A DNA stretch of 64,000 bases from Caldilineales bacterium (GCA_019695115.1 JAIBAP010000005.1:92320-156319); one strand, 5' to 3'; shown: positions 16,250 to 25,541, numbered from the stretch's first letter. Notes: generated by a model not told the origin, from the sequence alone. Translations and numbers: made by a program.

Positions 16250-17235
16250 TCACGTTCTATAACTGGCAACAGATCGATGACGGCCACCTGGGGCGGGCAA
16301 CGGAAACGGAAGGGTGTCGACTCGCCCATCCCGCGCGAGACGAACATGCGCCCGCCGTTGGGCAGGTCATCGAACCAGCCGGAGGCATGGCGGCGGGGCA
16401 GCCGCGTGCCCTGCGTGTGTACGGCCCCCAGCCAGGGCAGCACCACCTGGCCGCCGTGCGTATGTCCCGAAAGCGCCAGCGCCAGGCCGGGCGGAGTCTG
16501 GTAGGCCAGGTCGGGGTGATGAGTCAGAAGCAGCACCGGCGCCGCGGATGGGATGCCGGCCCAGGCTTGCGCCAGGTCGGGCGCGCCCTCGATGGGGTCA
16601 TCCACACCCGCCAGCCACAGGCCAGGCTGGCCGGGAATGGGAACGGCGGTGTTGTCCAGCAGGCAGACATCGTAGAGTTCGAGCAGGGCGCGCAGCTCGC
16701 GGGTGTCGTTTGCCACGCGGGCAAAGCGCAACCGCTCGTTGCGCAGGATGCGTAGCCCCAGCCCCACCACCTGGCCCACCCCCGCGCCGGCGGCTGCCAG
16801 CTTGCGCCGCAGCCCCCTCGCCGCCCCCACCGCCTGCCCAACGCCGCCGAAGAACCGCCCCCACGAGTATTCGGCGTAGTCGTGGTTGCCCAACACGGCA
16901 TAGACGCCCAAGCGGGCCGGTGGCAACAGCCGCAGCAAGTCCTCGACGGCAGCCAGACCGGTATCGTTGTGCAAGAAATCGCCGGTGAAAAGAATCAGGT
17001 CCGGGCGCAGATCGGGCAGCAGGCGGCGGAGATGCTGCATCCGTCGCTTCTGCACCCAGTTTTCGGGGCCGAGGTGCTGGTCGGCCAGGTGCAGGAGGCG
17101 CAGACCAGCGCCCACGCCGCCCGGCAGGGCGATCTCGTAGCGATCCAGCCGCATCTGTGGCCGCTCGCCTGCCCAGGCGTAGCCGAGCGCCGCCGCCCCC
17201 GCCAGCCCCATCATCCCGATCAGCTTGCCTGTCAT
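16243..17235 (-). CDS. Calcineurin-like metallophosphoesterase, membrane-anchored
   Basis: A 330-residue protein with a short N-terminal hydrophobic segment (about 4-24) and the full metallophosphoesterase motif set: HLADQHLG (usually DxH), LILFTGDFLHND (GD), YAVLGNHDYAEY (GNHD), LLLTHHPDL and LALSGHTHGGQ (GHTH). The first motif reads ADQH, where the family usually has SDLH/SDTH, so the Asp is kept. The YaeI/YkuE-type subfamily, which includes phosphodiesterases and UDP-sugar hydrolases, is the best fit. The ATG at 17235 overlaps the stop of the HEAT-repeat gene by four bases (ATGA). Its last residues (REA-stop) are encoded by the heptamer array. Confidence 0.85.
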   Translation of the reverse strand: MTGKLIGMMGLAGAAALGYAWAGERPQMRLDRYEIALPGGVGAGLRLLHLADQHLGPENWVQKRRMQHLRRLLPDLRPDLILFTGDFLHNDTGLAAVEDLLRLLPPARLGVYAVLGNHDYAEYSWGRFFGGVGQAVGAARGLRRKLAAAGAGVGQVVGLGLRILRNERLRFARVANDTRELRALLELYDVCLLDNTAVPIPGQPGLWLAGVDDPIEGAPDLAQAWAGIPSAAPVLLLTHHPDLAYQTPPGLALALSGHTHGGQVVLPWLGAVHTQGTRLPRRHASGWFDDLPNGGRMFVSRGMGESTPFRFRCPPQVAVIDLLPVIEREA

Positions 17236-17717
17236 GATTGGCGGCCCTCCACCGCCGCCAACGCTCGCCGCGCCGCCTGGCTGATCCCCCAGTCCCGGCC
17301 GGCGGCCAGTTTGCGCAGGGCAGGTCGCGCCGCCGCCGTGCCAAAACGTTCCAGCCCCTCGACCGCAGCCAGCACCAGCCAACGGTTGCTGTCGGCCAGG
17401 GCGTCGAGCAGGGGCAGGGTGGCGGCGGGGTCGCCCAGGTCGCGCATGGCTTCGGCGGCGGCGCGGCGGACTTCCTGGCGGCGGTCGCTGAGCAGGTCGG
17501 CCAGCCGGATGAGGGTGCGGTCGTCGGCGCGGGCGATGAGGGCAGGGGCAGCGACGGCGCGGATGCGGGCATCGGCGGCAAAGGTGGCCTCGTAGAGGGC
17601 GACGTGGGCCTCCGGCTCGGCCCCGCGCCCGGCCAGGGCACGGGCAGCCTCGACCTGGGTTTCGCCGTCGCCGTGCCGCAGCAGATAGATCAGGCGTTCG
17701 GTGGGGAGGTCGTCCAT
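17232..17717 (-). CDS. HEAT-repeat protein
   Basis: A 161-residue all-helical protein made of about four HEAT repeats, visible as recurring units of about 31 residues: RIRAVAAPALIARADDRTLIRLADLL, RQEVRRAAAEAMRDLGDPAATLPLL, NRWLVLAAVEGLERFGTAAARPAL, WGISQAARRALAAVEG. Such proteins serve as scaffolds or bind phycobilin-like or protein partners; no catalytic role is expected. The ATG at 17717 starts directly at the first helix. It is coupled by a four-base overlap to the metallophosphoesterase, which may be its partner. Confidence 0.8.
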   Translation of the reverse strand: MDDLPTERLIYLLRHGDGETQVEAARALAGRGAEPEAHVALYEATFAADARIRAVAAPALIARADDRTLIRLADLLSDRRQEVRRAAAEAMRDLGDPAATLPLLDALADSNRWLVLAAVEGLERFGTAAARPALRKLAAGRDWGISQAARRALAAVEGRQS

Positions 17718-18101
17718 GGCGGTAGTGTGTGGGGATGAGTTGTCCGGTGTCAAGTTGGGCTTCCAGCCGCGTCGGCTCCACTTTTCTCGGCGCCGATGTC
17801 GCCCGAGCAATTAACTCCCATCTTGGTCTTTCCGAGCGGGTCGATCAGGCGCTCCCTCACTTCGAGCAGCCAGCGAGGAGCCTGCCCTGAGCGCAGTCGA
17901 AGGGTCCCCCAAGCCGGAAGTTCACAAACAGCGACGACGAAATCAGCATTCTCCTCCGTTGGGGGGATTGCTTCACTTCGCCCGGCGAAAACATGCCGGA
18001 CTCCGTTCGCAATGACTCGCGCCCTTGCCAAGGTGGCCGATGTCGAACCGCCGGAATTCGACCGGTTGTGATCGGATCCAAGAAAGCAAGTGCTAGACAA
18101 C
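17718..18101. other. Intergenic region with decayed dispersed repeats
   Basis: No gene is supported. Two stretches look like debris of dispersed repeats common in bacterial intergenic DNA: one around 17895-17910 (CTGAGCGCAGTCGAAGGG) and one around 17957-18020 (GGGGGATTGCTTCACTTCG ... TTCGCAATGACTCG). The promoter for the leftward HEAT/phosphoesterase pair must lie here, but none is clear. Confidence 0.5.
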
Positions 18102-18133
18102 AAAACGCCCTGGTCGGATGACCAGGGCGTTTT
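18102..18133 (-). terminator. Intrinsic terminator of the phasin-like gene
   Basis: A perfect 13-bp stem (AAAACGCCCTGGT / ACCAGGGCGTTTT) with a six-base loop lies 21 bases past the stop codon. It ends in a T run in the leftward direction. The A/T ends on both arms would also let it stop transcription from the other side. Confidence 0.85.
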
Positions 18134-18153
18134 CGGAACGAAATGAAAGGGGA

Positions 18154-18693
18154 TCAGGCGGCGAGCTTTTTGCTCAGGTCGTCCACTTTGCGCGAGAGAT
18201 CGGCGATCTTCTTGCCCAGTTCTTCCACATCGCTGCGGGAGGGGACATTCATGCGCGAGAGGATGCCCTCGACGCGGCCATCCAGCACGCCTTCGACCTT
18301 GATCTCGGGCTTGGGCAGTTCCTTTGGCCGGCGCTCGAACAGGTCGGTGATCATCTCGCGGCCGTCTTTCTCGGCGATCTCGCCGCGCTCGACCAACCGG
18401 CTGACGATGGCTTCGATCTCCTCTTTGCCCAGGGCGACGGTGCCGATGGCGGCCAGGAGGACATTGCGGACGACTTTGGTCACGGGGTTCTTGCCGTTCA
18501 CTTCGGTGGCCTTCTCGACCACTTTCCCGGCCGTAGCCTGAGCGGTCTTGGCGGTCTTGGCGACGGCGGCGCGGGCGGTTTTGACGGTCTTTTCGGCGGT
18601 AGTCGGGGCGACAGCCGGGGCGATAGCCGGGGCGATCTTGGCGACCTCTTCGGTCACGGACTCGACGGTTTTGGCGGTTCTTGCAGCAGGCAT
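18154..18693 (-). CDS. Phasin-like / polyhydroxyalkanoate-associated coiled-coil protein
   Basis: A 179-residue protein. Residues 1-70 are Ala/Lys/Thr/Val-rich and repetitive (APAIAPAVAPTTAEKTVKTA), resembling histone-H1-like or phasin tails. Residues 75-125 form a helical domain (NVLLAAIGTVALGKEEIEAIVSRLVERGEIAEKDG) like the PhaF/PHA-granule regulatory family (PF05597-type). The end (155-179) is a short coiled coil with LGKKIADLSRKVDDLSKKLAA. It may coat storage granules or bind DNA. The ATG at 18693 is preceded by AAGGAG at eight bases. It has its own strong promoter and a perfect terminator, so it is a monocistronic and probably abundant transcript. Confidence 0.75.
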   Translation of the reverse strand: MPAARTAKTVESVTEEVAKIAPAIAPAVAPTTAEKTVKTARAAVAKTAKTAQATAGKVVEKATEVNGKNPVTKVVRNVLLAAIGTVALGKEEIEAIVSRLVERGEIAEKDGREMITDLFERRPKELPKPEIKVEGVLDGRVEGILSRMNVPSRSDVEELGKKIADLSRKVDDLSKKLAA

Positions 18694-18761
18694 CTTGGCG
18701 TCTCCTTGGCGCCCCACGAACAGGGGCGGTGTGGTTGATTGAATGGGGGTGTCGATACGAA

Positions 18762-18816
18762 ATGACGCACTGCGTCATAACAGCGCCATCTTAGCACAGC
18801 GCGTCATGGCTGTCAA
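18762..18816 (-). promoter_or_regulatory. Strong promoter with an overlapping operator-like palindrome
   Basis: Leftward TTGACA (18816-18811), a 17-base spacer and TAAGAT (18793-18788), with a TGC extension just before the -10 box. A perfect 17-bp palindrome (ATGACGCACTGCGTCAT, 18762-18778) covers roughly +3 to +19. A further GCGTCAT half-site lies in the spacer near 18800. The placement suits a repressor site controlling the phasin-like gene. Confidence 0.75.
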
Positions 18817-18852
18817 GACCCAAAATCCCCCCATCCCCCCACACGAAGAGAT

Positions 18853-19077
18853 GAATGATCCGCTCATCCCAACCATCCGCCCATCCCAACCATCCGCCCA
18901 TCTCCCCCCCCAATCCGCCCATCCCAGCCATCCGCCCATCCCCCCAATCCGCCCATCCCAGTAATCCGCCCATCCCCTCAATCCGCCCATCCCCCCACAA
19001 TCCGCCCATCCCAGCCATCCGCCCATCTCCCCCCCCAATCCGCCCATCCCCCAATCCGCCCATCCTCCCACAAAACC
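18853..19077. repeat. Low-complexity tandem array based on AATCCGCCCATCCC
   Basis: About 15 imperfect copies of a 14-bp unit, twice seven (AATCCGCCCATCCC and AACCATCCGCCCATC variants), fill this stretch. Both strands stay open because the unit has few stops, giving spurious Gly/Trp/Ala/Asp-rich frames. Nothing else is seen between the phasin promoter and the amidohydrolase gene. Confidence 0.85.
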
Positions 19078-19220
19078 GGCTGCCAGCCACGCCTTTGTGG
19101 AGGCAGCCATCAGGCGGCGCACCGCCTATGTAGCGAAGCATACCCCAGGCGGGCGGCGAAAGTCAAACGGGCCGGGTGCAATGTGCGGACAATCACCCGC
19201 TCCCTGCCCCGCACCAGCGT

Positions 19221-20546
19221 TCAGAGATCGTAGCGCCGGAACTGCGCCAAAGGCGCGGCCAGCATCCCCGCCACCGCCGCCTGGAATCCGGCCAGCACCT
19301 GGGCTTCATCGATGGTCAGCAACCGCCGCTGGCGCATCAGCCAGCGCCCCGCCACCATCACATCACACACATCGGCCGGCTGCGTGCACCACACCAGGTT
19401 GGCGACCACATCGTGCAGGGGCTGGAAGTGGGCGGCGGTCGTATCGACCACAATCAGGTCGGCGGCATAGCCGGGGGCCAGCACGCCCGCCCGCTCGAAG
19501 CCCAGGGCGCGCGCCCCGTTCGGCCCGGCCAGGTGCAGCGGCGTCGCCCCCGCCAAAAGGGTGGCGTCGCCCTGCGCCTGCCGCTGGCTGAGCACGGCCA
19601 GCCGCAGCTCGTGCCAGAGGTTCAGGGCCGTGCTGCTGCCGGCGCCATCTGTGCCCAGGGCGACGTTGACGCCAAGATTCAGCATCTCGGGCAGGCGGGC
19701 CACGCCCATGCCATATTTCATGTGCGTGCTGGGGCAGACGACGACGTTGACCTCCTCGCCGGCCAGGATGTCGAGGTCGATATCGGTGGCATGGATGGCG
19801 TGGGCGACGATGCTATGGGTCTCGAACAGACCGCGGTGGGCCAGGAATTCGATCGGGGTCATGTCGTGGGCGGCCAGCGACTGCAAGACCTGGGCGGCGG
19901 TTTCGGCGGCGTGGATGTGGATGCCGATATTCTCGCGCACGGCCACGGCCGCCGTGCGGGCCAGGAAGGCGTCGGGGCACTGGTAGGGCGAGTGGGGGCC
20001 AAAGAGGGCGCGCAGCCGGCCATCGGCGGCGCCATCATAGGCGCGCACGAATTCCAGCGTTTGCGGAATGGTGATGCCCACTTCTTGCTCGCCAGCGGCG
20101 CCGAACACTGCCCAGGCCAGGTTGGCCCGCACGCCCGTTTCCTCGACCGCACGAGCGACCTGATCCATGTGGAAGTAGTGGTCGCCAAAGCCGATCACCC
20201 CGCCCTTGACCATCTCGACAATGGCCAACATCGTCCCCCAATAGACCATCTCCGGCGTCAGGGCTGATTCCAGCCGCCAAATCCGCTCGTTGAACCAGCG
20301 ATCGAGGGGCAGGTCTTCGGCGTAGCCGCGGGCGAAGGTCATGGCGGCGTGGGTGTGGGTGTTGTAGAGGCCGGGCATGAGCACGCGCCCGCCCAGGTCG
20401 ATGACCTCGTCGGGCGTGAACCCGGCCGGCGGCCGGCCCACGGACACGATCATCTCGCCGCTGATGGCCACGCTGGCGTCGCTCAGAATGCGGTCGTGCT
20501 CGTCGAGGGTGAGGAGGGTGGCGTGGGTGAGGAGGGTGGCAGGCAT
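19221..20546 (-). CDS. mtaD: Amidohydrolase, MTA/SAH deaminase-like
   Basis: A 441-residue metal-dependent hydrolase of the 5-methylthioadenosine/S-adenosylhomocysteine deaminase family (TrzN/ATZ-like amidohydrolases). Metal and active-site motifs run in order: MPGLYNTHTHAAM, WGTMLAIVEMVKGGVIGFGDHY, LRALFGPHSPYQCP, IGIHIHAAET, VVCPSTHMKYG and NVALGTDGAGSS. The C-terminal strand region (APGYAADLIVVDTTAAHFQP) completes the composite domain. It probably deaminates an adenosine derivative in methionine salvage; a guanine or chlorohydrolase-like substrate is possible. The ATG at 20546 is the first that starts the beta domain (ATLLTHATLLTLDEHDRIL). Symbol given by family only. Confidence 0.8.
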   Translation of the reverse strand: MPATLLTHATLLTLDEHDRILSDASVAISGEMIVSVGRPPAGFTPDEVIDLGGRVLMPGLYNTHTHAAMTFARGYAEDLPLDRWFNERIWRLESALTPEMVYWGTMLAIVEMVKGGVIGFGDHYFHMDQVARAVEETGVRANLAWAVFGAAGEQEVGITIPQTLEFVRAYDGAADGRLRALFGPHSPYQCPDAFLARTAAVAVRENIGIHIHAAETAAQVLQSLAAHDMTPIEFLAHRGLFETHSIVAHAIHATDIDLDILAGEEVNVVVCPSTHMKYGMGVARLPEMLNLGVNVALGTDGAGSSTALNLWHELRLAVLSQRQAQGDATLLAGATPLHLAGPNGARALGFERAGVLAPGYAADLIVVDTTAAHFQPLHDVVANLVWCTQPADVCDVMVAGRWLMRQRRLLTIDEAQVLAGFQAAVAGMLAAPLAQFRRYDL

Positions 20547-20652
20547 GGCTCCAACTCTACCATCGATGGAACGGGGCGGACAAGTGGCGGGGGGATGAGG
20601 TGCATCCCTGGCCATCGCTGGCGGAGTCAGCACCCCCAGGTGCGGCTGGCGC

Positions 20653-20685
20653 AGAGTTGCCAACTTCTGCAAAGTTGGCAACTCT
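20653..20685. repeat. Dispersed palindrome AGAGTTGCCAACTT (copy 1)
   Basis: Perfect 14-bp arms around a five-base loop, six bases past the stop of the sugar transferase gene. Copies with identical arms are at 47034-47066 and 60047-60078, each just past a stop codon. It probably serves as a terminator or REP-like 3' mRNA end, although no clear T run follows. Confidence 0.8.
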
Positions 20686-20691
20686 CGGGAA

Positions 20692-22092
20692 TCAATACGC
20701 ATTGCGGTCGCTGAACAGGCGAAACGCCGTCTGCACGCAGATCTTGAAATCGAGCCACAGCGACCAGTTTTCGATGTACCAGAGGTCGTACTTGGTGCGC
20801 TCGACGATGCTGGTGTCGCCCCGCAGCCCGTTCACCTGCGCCCAGCCGGTCAGCCCCGCCTTCTCGCGGTGCCGCTCCATGTAGCGGGGGATGACCTGCC
20901 GGAATTGCTCGACATAGACCGGGCGCTCGGGCCGCGGCCCCACCAGGCTCATGTCCCCGCGCACGACGTTGATCAGTTGCGGCAGCTCGTCGAACGAGAT
21001 GCGGCGCAGGAGGGCGCCGAGGCGGGTTTTGCGGGGGTCGTTGGCCGTCGTCCAGCCGGGGCCTTGCTTTTCGGCGTCGCTCCGCATCGAGCGGAACTTG
21101 AGCATGGGGAAGGGCCGGGCGTCGAGGCCCATCCGCTCCTGGATGTAGAAGATGGGGCCGGGCGATTCCAGCTTGATCAGCAGGGCGATGAACAACATCA
21201 GGGGCGAGAAGAAGATCAGCATCAGCCCGCCGAAAAGGAGGTCGTAGCCGCGCTTCATCGACAGCCGCCACCCGCGCAGGGCCACGTCGCGCACGGTCAG
21301 CAGCGGCAGCCCGGCCAGGTCGCTGACCGAAACCTCGGTGGCCATGATCTGGAAGACGTCGGGGAAGACCTTGATGCTGACTTTCTCGCGCTCGCAGAGG
21401 GCGATCAGTTGCACGAGCTGGCGGTGCGAGCCTTCGGGCAGACCGATGACGACCTCATCGACGCTGTGCGTCTCGATGATGGCGGGCAGGTCGGCGGGAT
21501 GGCCGAGGGCGGGGACGCCGACGACGGTGGGGGATTCGGGGTTGGTGTCGACAAAGCCGACCACTTCGTGGGCGATGCCGCCGGCGCTCTGGAGCTTCTG
21601 CACCAACATGCGCCCCACCTCGCCGGTGCCCACCACCAGCACCCTATCGCGGCCCACATGCCGCGCCTGCAGGAAGGCGAAGATGCGGGCCAGGAAGAAA
21701 CGGCCCAGGCTGATGTAGAGGATGCTGAAAGCCCAGGCATAGACCGGGAAGGCCCGCGGATAGTTGACAGGTTCGGCCTCGCCAGGCGTGCGCAAGAAGA
21801 AAGCGATGCCGGCCAGGACGATGAGGTTGGCGATCGTCAGCGGCCCGGCCACCGCCGATAGGCTGTTGATCAGGCCCTGGGGTTGGCGGCGGTGGTAGCG
21901 CCGGTAGAAATAGAGGACGAGAAGGGTGGCGCCAATCAGCAGCAGCAGGTAGGGCGCATAGGCCAGCAGTCGGTCGACCGAATCGGGTTTGACCAGCCGT
22001 TGCAGGCGATGGGCGGTGAAAACGGCCGCACAGATGGCAACAATGTCCGTGGCCAGGGTGACGATCACGAAGACGAAGCGTGCCCGGTTCAT
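20692..22092 (-). CDS. Undecaprenyl-phosphate sugar-phosphate transferase (WcaJ/WbaP type)
   Basis: A 466-residue polyprenyl glycosylphosphotransferase. It transfers the first sugar-1-phosphate (often glucose or galactose) to undecaprenyl phosphate at the membrane. Four N-terminal TM segments fall within about 1-135. A Rossmann-like CoA-binding-type domain (about 145-245, [14 protein letters not shown]) follows. The re-entrant helix plus catalytic domain starts at [22 protein letters not shown]. Catalytic signatures are [25 protein letters not shown] and [12 protein letters not shown]. The ATG at 22092 overlaps the stop of the family 2 glycosyltransferase gene by four bases. Confidence 0.9.
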   Translation of the reverse strand: MNRARFVFVIVTLATDIVAICAAVFTAHRLQRLVKPDSVDRLLAYAPYLLLLIGATLLVLYFYRRYHRRQPQGLINSLSAVAGPLTIANLIVLAGIAFFLRTPGEAEPVNYPRAFPVYAWAFSILYISLGRFFLARIFAFLQARHVGRDRVLVVGTGEVGRMLVQKLQSAGGIAHEVVGFVDTNPESPTVVGVPALGHPADLPAIIETHSVDEVVIGLPEGSHRQLVQLIALCEREKVSIKVFPDVFQIMATEVSVSDLAGLPLLTVRDVALRGWRLSMKRGYDLLFGGLMLIFFSPLMLFIALLIKLESPGPIFYIQERMGLDARPFPMLKFRSMRSDAEKQGPGWTTANDPRKTRLGALLRRISFDELPQLINVVRGDMSLVGPRPERPVYVEQFRQVIPRYMERHREKAGLTGWAQVNGLRGDTSIVERTKYDLWYIENWSLWLDFKICVQTAFRLFSDRNAY

Positions 22093-23015
22093 GGTCGCAC
22101 CCCTGCCGCCGGCGAGGCCGGAAGACGAGACCGCAGCCAGGTGAGGCCGACATCCACCCCGCCCTTGATGGCGATCCCGGCCAGGATCAGGGCGTAGAGC
22201 GGGAGCGGCGTCTGGCGGCGGTAGTGCTTGCGGACGAAGATGTGCATGGCCTGGTAGAAGGCATAGCGGACGCGCGGGTTGCCGCGCGAGGCGGCGCCCT
22301 TGTGATGAAGGACGCGCACCTGGGGATGATACCACACCCGCCAGCCCGCCGCTTTGATGCGGTAGGCCCAGTCCAGGTCTTCGCCGTGCATGAAAAAGGC
22401 TTCGTCCAGCAGCCCGGCCTGGACGATGGCCTGGCGGCGGACGAGCATGAAGGCGCCCACCACCGAATCGACTTCGGTTTCCTGGTCTTCGGGCAGATAG
22501 GTCAGGTTGTACTGGGCCAGCCGCCTGCTGCCGGGGAAGAGTTTGCTCAGGCCCAGGCCGCGGTAGATGAACGAGGCCGGGCTGGGGAAGGAGCGACGAC
22601 AGGCTTTGTCGAGGCTGCCATCGGGCAGCACCAGTTTGGGGCCAGAGGCGCCCAGGTCGGGCCGCTGATCCATCAGGTCGAGCATGGCGGCCAGGGCGGT
22701 GGGGGGGAGTTCGGTGTCGGGGTTGAGCAGGAGGGCGTAGCGCGGCAGCCCGGCCGGGTCGGCCATCTCCCCAAAACCATAGCTGCGCAGGCCGATGTTG
22801 TTGGCATAGGCGAAGCCGCCGTTGCGCGGGGCGGCGATGGCGCCGGCCTGCGGGAATTCCTGCCGCACCATGTCCAGGCTGCCATCGGCGCTGGCGTTAT
22901 CGACGACGGTGACATGGAAGACAAAATCGCCTTCGCTGGCAAAGACCGAACGAAGGCAGGTGCGGAGCAAATCTCTGGTGTTGTAGCTGACGATGACGAT
23001 GGCCAGGTCGAGCAT
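22089..23015 (-). CDS. Family 2 glycosyltransferase (rhamnosyltransferase-like)
   Basis: A 308-residue inverting GT-A enzyme. The nucleotide-sugar fold begins [16 protein letters not shown], then [12 protein letters not shown], the DxD-like LLLNPDTEL, and the acceptor/base region [17 protein letters not shown]. WbbL-type rhamnosyltransferases share this layout. The C-terminus (about 265-300) holds a hydrophobic patch that may touch the membrane. It is the first gene of a two-gene unit with the sugar-phosphate transferase, consistent with adding the second sugar of an exopolysaccharide or cell-wall glycan repeat. Confidence 0.87.
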   Translation of the reverse strand: MLDLAIVIVSYNTRDLLRTCLRSVFASEGDFVFHVTVVDNASADGSLDMVRQEFPQAGAIAAPRNGGFAYANNIGLRSYGFGEMADPAGLPRYALLLNPDTELPPTALAAMLDLMDQRPDLGASGPKLVLPDGSLDKACRRSFPSPASFIYRGLGLSKLFPGSRRLAQYNLTYLPEDQETEVDSVVGAFMLVRRQAIVQAGLLDEAFFMHGEDLDWAYRIKAAGWRVWYHPQVRVLHHKGAASRGNPRVRYAFYQAMHIFVRKHYRRQTPLPLYALILAGIAIKGGVDVGLTWLRSRLPASPAAGVRP

Positions 23016-23052
23016 GCGTCGGTGGATGGGATGGGAGTGTAGGTTCGGCTCT

Positions 23053-23061
23053 ATTTTAGCA
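23053..23061 (-). promoter_or_regulatory. Extended -10 promoter of the glycosyltransferase pair
   Basis: Leftward TGCTAAAAT (TGn extension plus TAAAAT), 38 bases before the start codon at 23015. No convincing -35 box is seen, as is usual for extended -10 promoters. Confidence 0.5.
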
Positions 23062-23164
23062 TCGGGTGGGGGGATGGACAAAGGGACGGCGGTTAGCGGT
23101 GGGGGCGAGGTTGGCGTCGCCAGGGGTCGAGAGCGAGACAAGGATTCAGTTCGCCAGCCTCATG

Positions 23165-24736
23165 CTACTCGAACAGCGACAGCTGCTGAACAGGTGGTTC
23201 TGGCTGGCTGGGAAGGACGGCAAGAATCCTGTCGGCCGGGGCCTGGGCCAGTTCGCTCGGCTCCAATTTGTGCAAACCACCGCCGTACACCCGACCTTCG
23301 GCCAACAGCTCGTGGGCGCCGATCTGGTTGAGCGCCTGCCACAGTTTTCTCGATAGGCTGGCATCTCGCGCCAGCGCCTGGGCCAGGGCAGCCTTTGGAT
23401 AGAGCAGGAGGTAGACATTAGCAGCAGTGGCCTGCGAATGATTGAGGATGAAGCGAAATGGACGGCCGTTCCTGGCGTCGCCCCGGCCGATGTAGGTGCA
23501 TACGAAAGGAGTAGGGGGGCGGTCCTCCTGCGCATACCAGGGAGTGCGGTGACGGCACAAGTAGCGACCGGCCACATCGGGCTTGCCGCTTTGCAGGTAG
23601 CGCCAAAGCGATGGATATCGGGTCTGGATTTCATCCTCTGGCAGGCGGCAATCCAAGAGGAAGAGGGAGCGTTCGATGGCAGGGTTGCCATCATGGTCGG
23701 TAATCACTTCGTCCGCGGCCAAGAAGCGCGGCCCCGGCAAGATCGGTCGGAAGCACTCCATCGGCAGGCCGAGCGAGGCGATGCGGTCTTTGCTGAGGAT
23801 GAAGAATTGATTGCCACCGGTGGCAATCCCGCGTCTGATCGTGAAAAGGTCGCCCAGGGTGACGCCTTTGTTTGCCTTTCGCCCTTCGGCCAGTGGGAAA
23901 CGCGTCCATTTCGGCTCCTGGCTGAGCAGGGAGGTAGGAATCTTCCTGGCGATTCTGGGCGCCGCTACCGAGCCGCCAAAGGTAAATTCGACCTGGTGTT
24001 CGGGCGGCGGCGCGGTATTGCGCAGCCAAAGCACCGCTGACGAAACCAGGGCGTCCTCGAATTGCACCTCTGCCGGGTCAAAACGATGGATGCGTAGCAG
24101 GGTGACACGATCCAGGAGGTGATGCTGGATGGCCTTGCCATAGTTGACGCCCATGAACTCGCTGGGGATCAGCCAGGCAGCGATGCCATCGCTTCTCATC
24201 CACCCGTGCGCCAATGCCAGGAAATAGCAGTAAAGCCCAGACAATCCAGAGAGCGATAGCCCGGCGCGCTGTGCTGCCAGATGATGCAGCCGCGCCTTCT
24301 CGTCGGCGGCGAGATGGTGATGGCGGACATAGGGGGGATTGCAGATGATCAGATTGAAGCGGCCGGCGTCGGTTTCAGGGGCCGCAGTGCGTGTGAAGTC
24401 AGCCAAATGCACTCGAAGTCCTGCCGCCGACCATAGCCCCTGCGCCGGAATGCCGTAGTGTGGATCGAGTTCGTAGCCCTCGGCGGCTTCGATCCGGTCA
24501 GGGCTGGCGCTGTGACGAAGGGCCGAGAAAAAGGCGCCGGCGCCGACGGCCGGATCTAGAAAGCGGAGCGGCGCGCTCTGCGGCAGCAAAGTGATGGCAT
24601 ACTCGGTGATGTGGCAGGCGAGTTCGAACGGTGTAGCAAACTGCCCCAGGCGGTTTCTCTCGGCCTGGGTTTTCTGGCTGTCAAGTGCAGCCTGCACGGT
24701 CTGACGTTCTTGTTCAAGTTGGTGCAATTCGTTCAT
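23165..24736 (-). CDS. N6-adenine DNA methyltransferase, Eco57I/TaqI-like, without a visible nuclease partner
   Basis: A 523-residue gamma-type methyltransferase. The SAM-binding motif is at FLDPAVGAGAFFSAL, the acidic loop at AEGYELDPHYG and the catalytic NPPY at FNLIICNPPYVRHHHL. The N-terminus (ERNRLGQFATPFELACHITEY) is the usual M.TaqI/Eco57I-type start. The C-terminal half (about 275-520) has the features of a TaqI-like target-recognition domain (LFTIRRGIATGGNQFFI, ERSLFLLDCRLPEDEI). The neighbours are trmD and a glycosyltransferase, and no endonuclease-like frame is found, so it is either a solitary regulatory methylase or the remnant of a restriction-modification system. Protection of host DNA with a distant nuclease cannot be excluded. 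Confidence 0.88.
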   Translation of the reverse strand: MNELHQLEQERQTVQAALDSQKTQAERNRLGQFATPFELACHITEYAITLLPQSAPLRFLDPAVGAGAFFSALRHSASPDRIEAAEGYELDPHYGIPAQGLWSAAGLRVHLADFTRTAAPETDAGRFNLIICNPPYVRHHHLAADEKARLHHLAAQRAGLSLSGLSGLYCYFLALAHGWMRSDGIAAWLIPSEFMGVNYGKAIQHHLLDRVTLLRIHRFDPAEVQFEDALVSSAVLWLRNTAPPPEHQVEFTFGGSVAAPRIARKIPTSLLSQEPKWTRFPLAEGRKANKGVTLGDLFTIRRGIATGGNQFFILSKDRIASLGLPMECFRPILPGPRFLAADEVITDHDGNPAIERSLFLLDCRLPEDEIQTRYPSLWRYLQSGKPDVAGRYLCRHRTPWYAQEDRPPTPFVCTYIGRGDARNGRPFRFILNHSQATAANVYLLLYPKAALAQALARDASLSRKLWQALNQIGAHELLAEGRVYGGGLHKLEPSELAQAPADRILAVLPSQPEPPVQQLSLFE

Positions 24737-24797
24737 CTCTACAACCCAAATTGCTCCAAGTCATCGAGGCGATGCTCCCAAGGCCATGATCGTCACC

Positions 24798-25541
24798 TCA
24801 CTCGTCTCTGAACGCGCCCTCATAGCCCTGGCCCCGCAGCCACACCCGCTCTTTCGCCGTCAGCGGGGCCGTGGCCAGCAGGTCGGGGCGCCGGGCCAAC
24901 GTCCGCAGCAGGGCCTGTTGCCGGCGCCAGGCGTCGATCTTGGCATGATGCCCGGAGCTGAGCACCTCGGGCACAGGCCAGTCGCGAAAGACCGGCGGGC
25001 GCGTATAGTGCGGGCCTTCCAGCACACCGGTCGCATGCGAATCCATGGCCGCCGAATGCTCGTAGCCGAGCGCGCCCGGCAGCAGCCGCACCACCGCATC
25101 CACCACCACCAGCGCCGCCGGCTCCCCGCCCGACAGCACATAATCGCCAATCGACAGTTCATCCGTGGCCAGATACTCGCGCACCCGCTCATCCACCCCC
25201 TCGTAGCGGCCGCAAATCAGCATGAAACGCGGCAAGGCCGCCAACTCCTGCGCCGCCGCCTGGGTGAACACCCGGCCCTGGGGCGTCAGCAGGATGACCG
25301 GGCAGATTTCCTCGCCCCGCACCGCCTCCACCGCCGCAAAGAGCGGTTCCGGCTTCATCACCATGCCGCCGCCGCCGCCGTAGGGCGCATCATCGGTCAG
25401 CTGGTGCTTGTCGGTGGCGTAATCGCGGATGTTGTGCGCCCACACCTCCACCAGCCCGCGCTCGCGCGCCCGTTTGATGATCGAAGCATCGAACGGGCCG
25501 TTGAATAGCTCTGGAAAGATGGTGAAGATGTCGATGCGCAT
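24798..25541 (-). CDS. trmD: tRNA (guanine-N1)-methyltransferase
   Basis: A 247-residue SPOUT-class enzyme that methylates G37 next to the anticodon and prevents frameshifting. Signature segments are [71 protein letters not shown] and [30 protein letters not shown]. Length and all knot motifs are standard. The expected neighbours of trmD (rpsP, rimM, rplS) are absent. The leader is a heptamer array with no ribosome-binding site. Confidence 0.96.
   Translation of the reverse strand: MRIDIFTIFPELFNGPFDASIIKRARERGLVEVWAHNIRDYATDKHQLTDDAPYGGGGGMVMKPEPLFAAVEAVRGEEICPVILLTPQGRVFTQAAAQELAALPRFMLICGRYEGVDERVREYLATDELSIGDYVLSGGEPAALVVVDAVVRLLPGALGYEHSAAMDSHATGVLEGPHYTRPPVFRDWPVPEVLSSGHHAKIDAWRRQQALLRTLARRPDLLATAPLTAKERVWLRGQGYEGAFRDE

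Noticed and set aside
16243..17781. A 512-residue version of the metallophosphoesterase
   Set aside because: Its first 180 residues are an Arg/Pro-rich out-of-frame reading of the HEAT-repeat gene; the true start overlaps that gene's stop by four bases.
18775..19122. Leftward 115-residue Gly/Trp-rich protein
   Set aside because: Almost entirely encoded by the 14-bp repeat array, open in several frames, and it runs into the phasin promoter.
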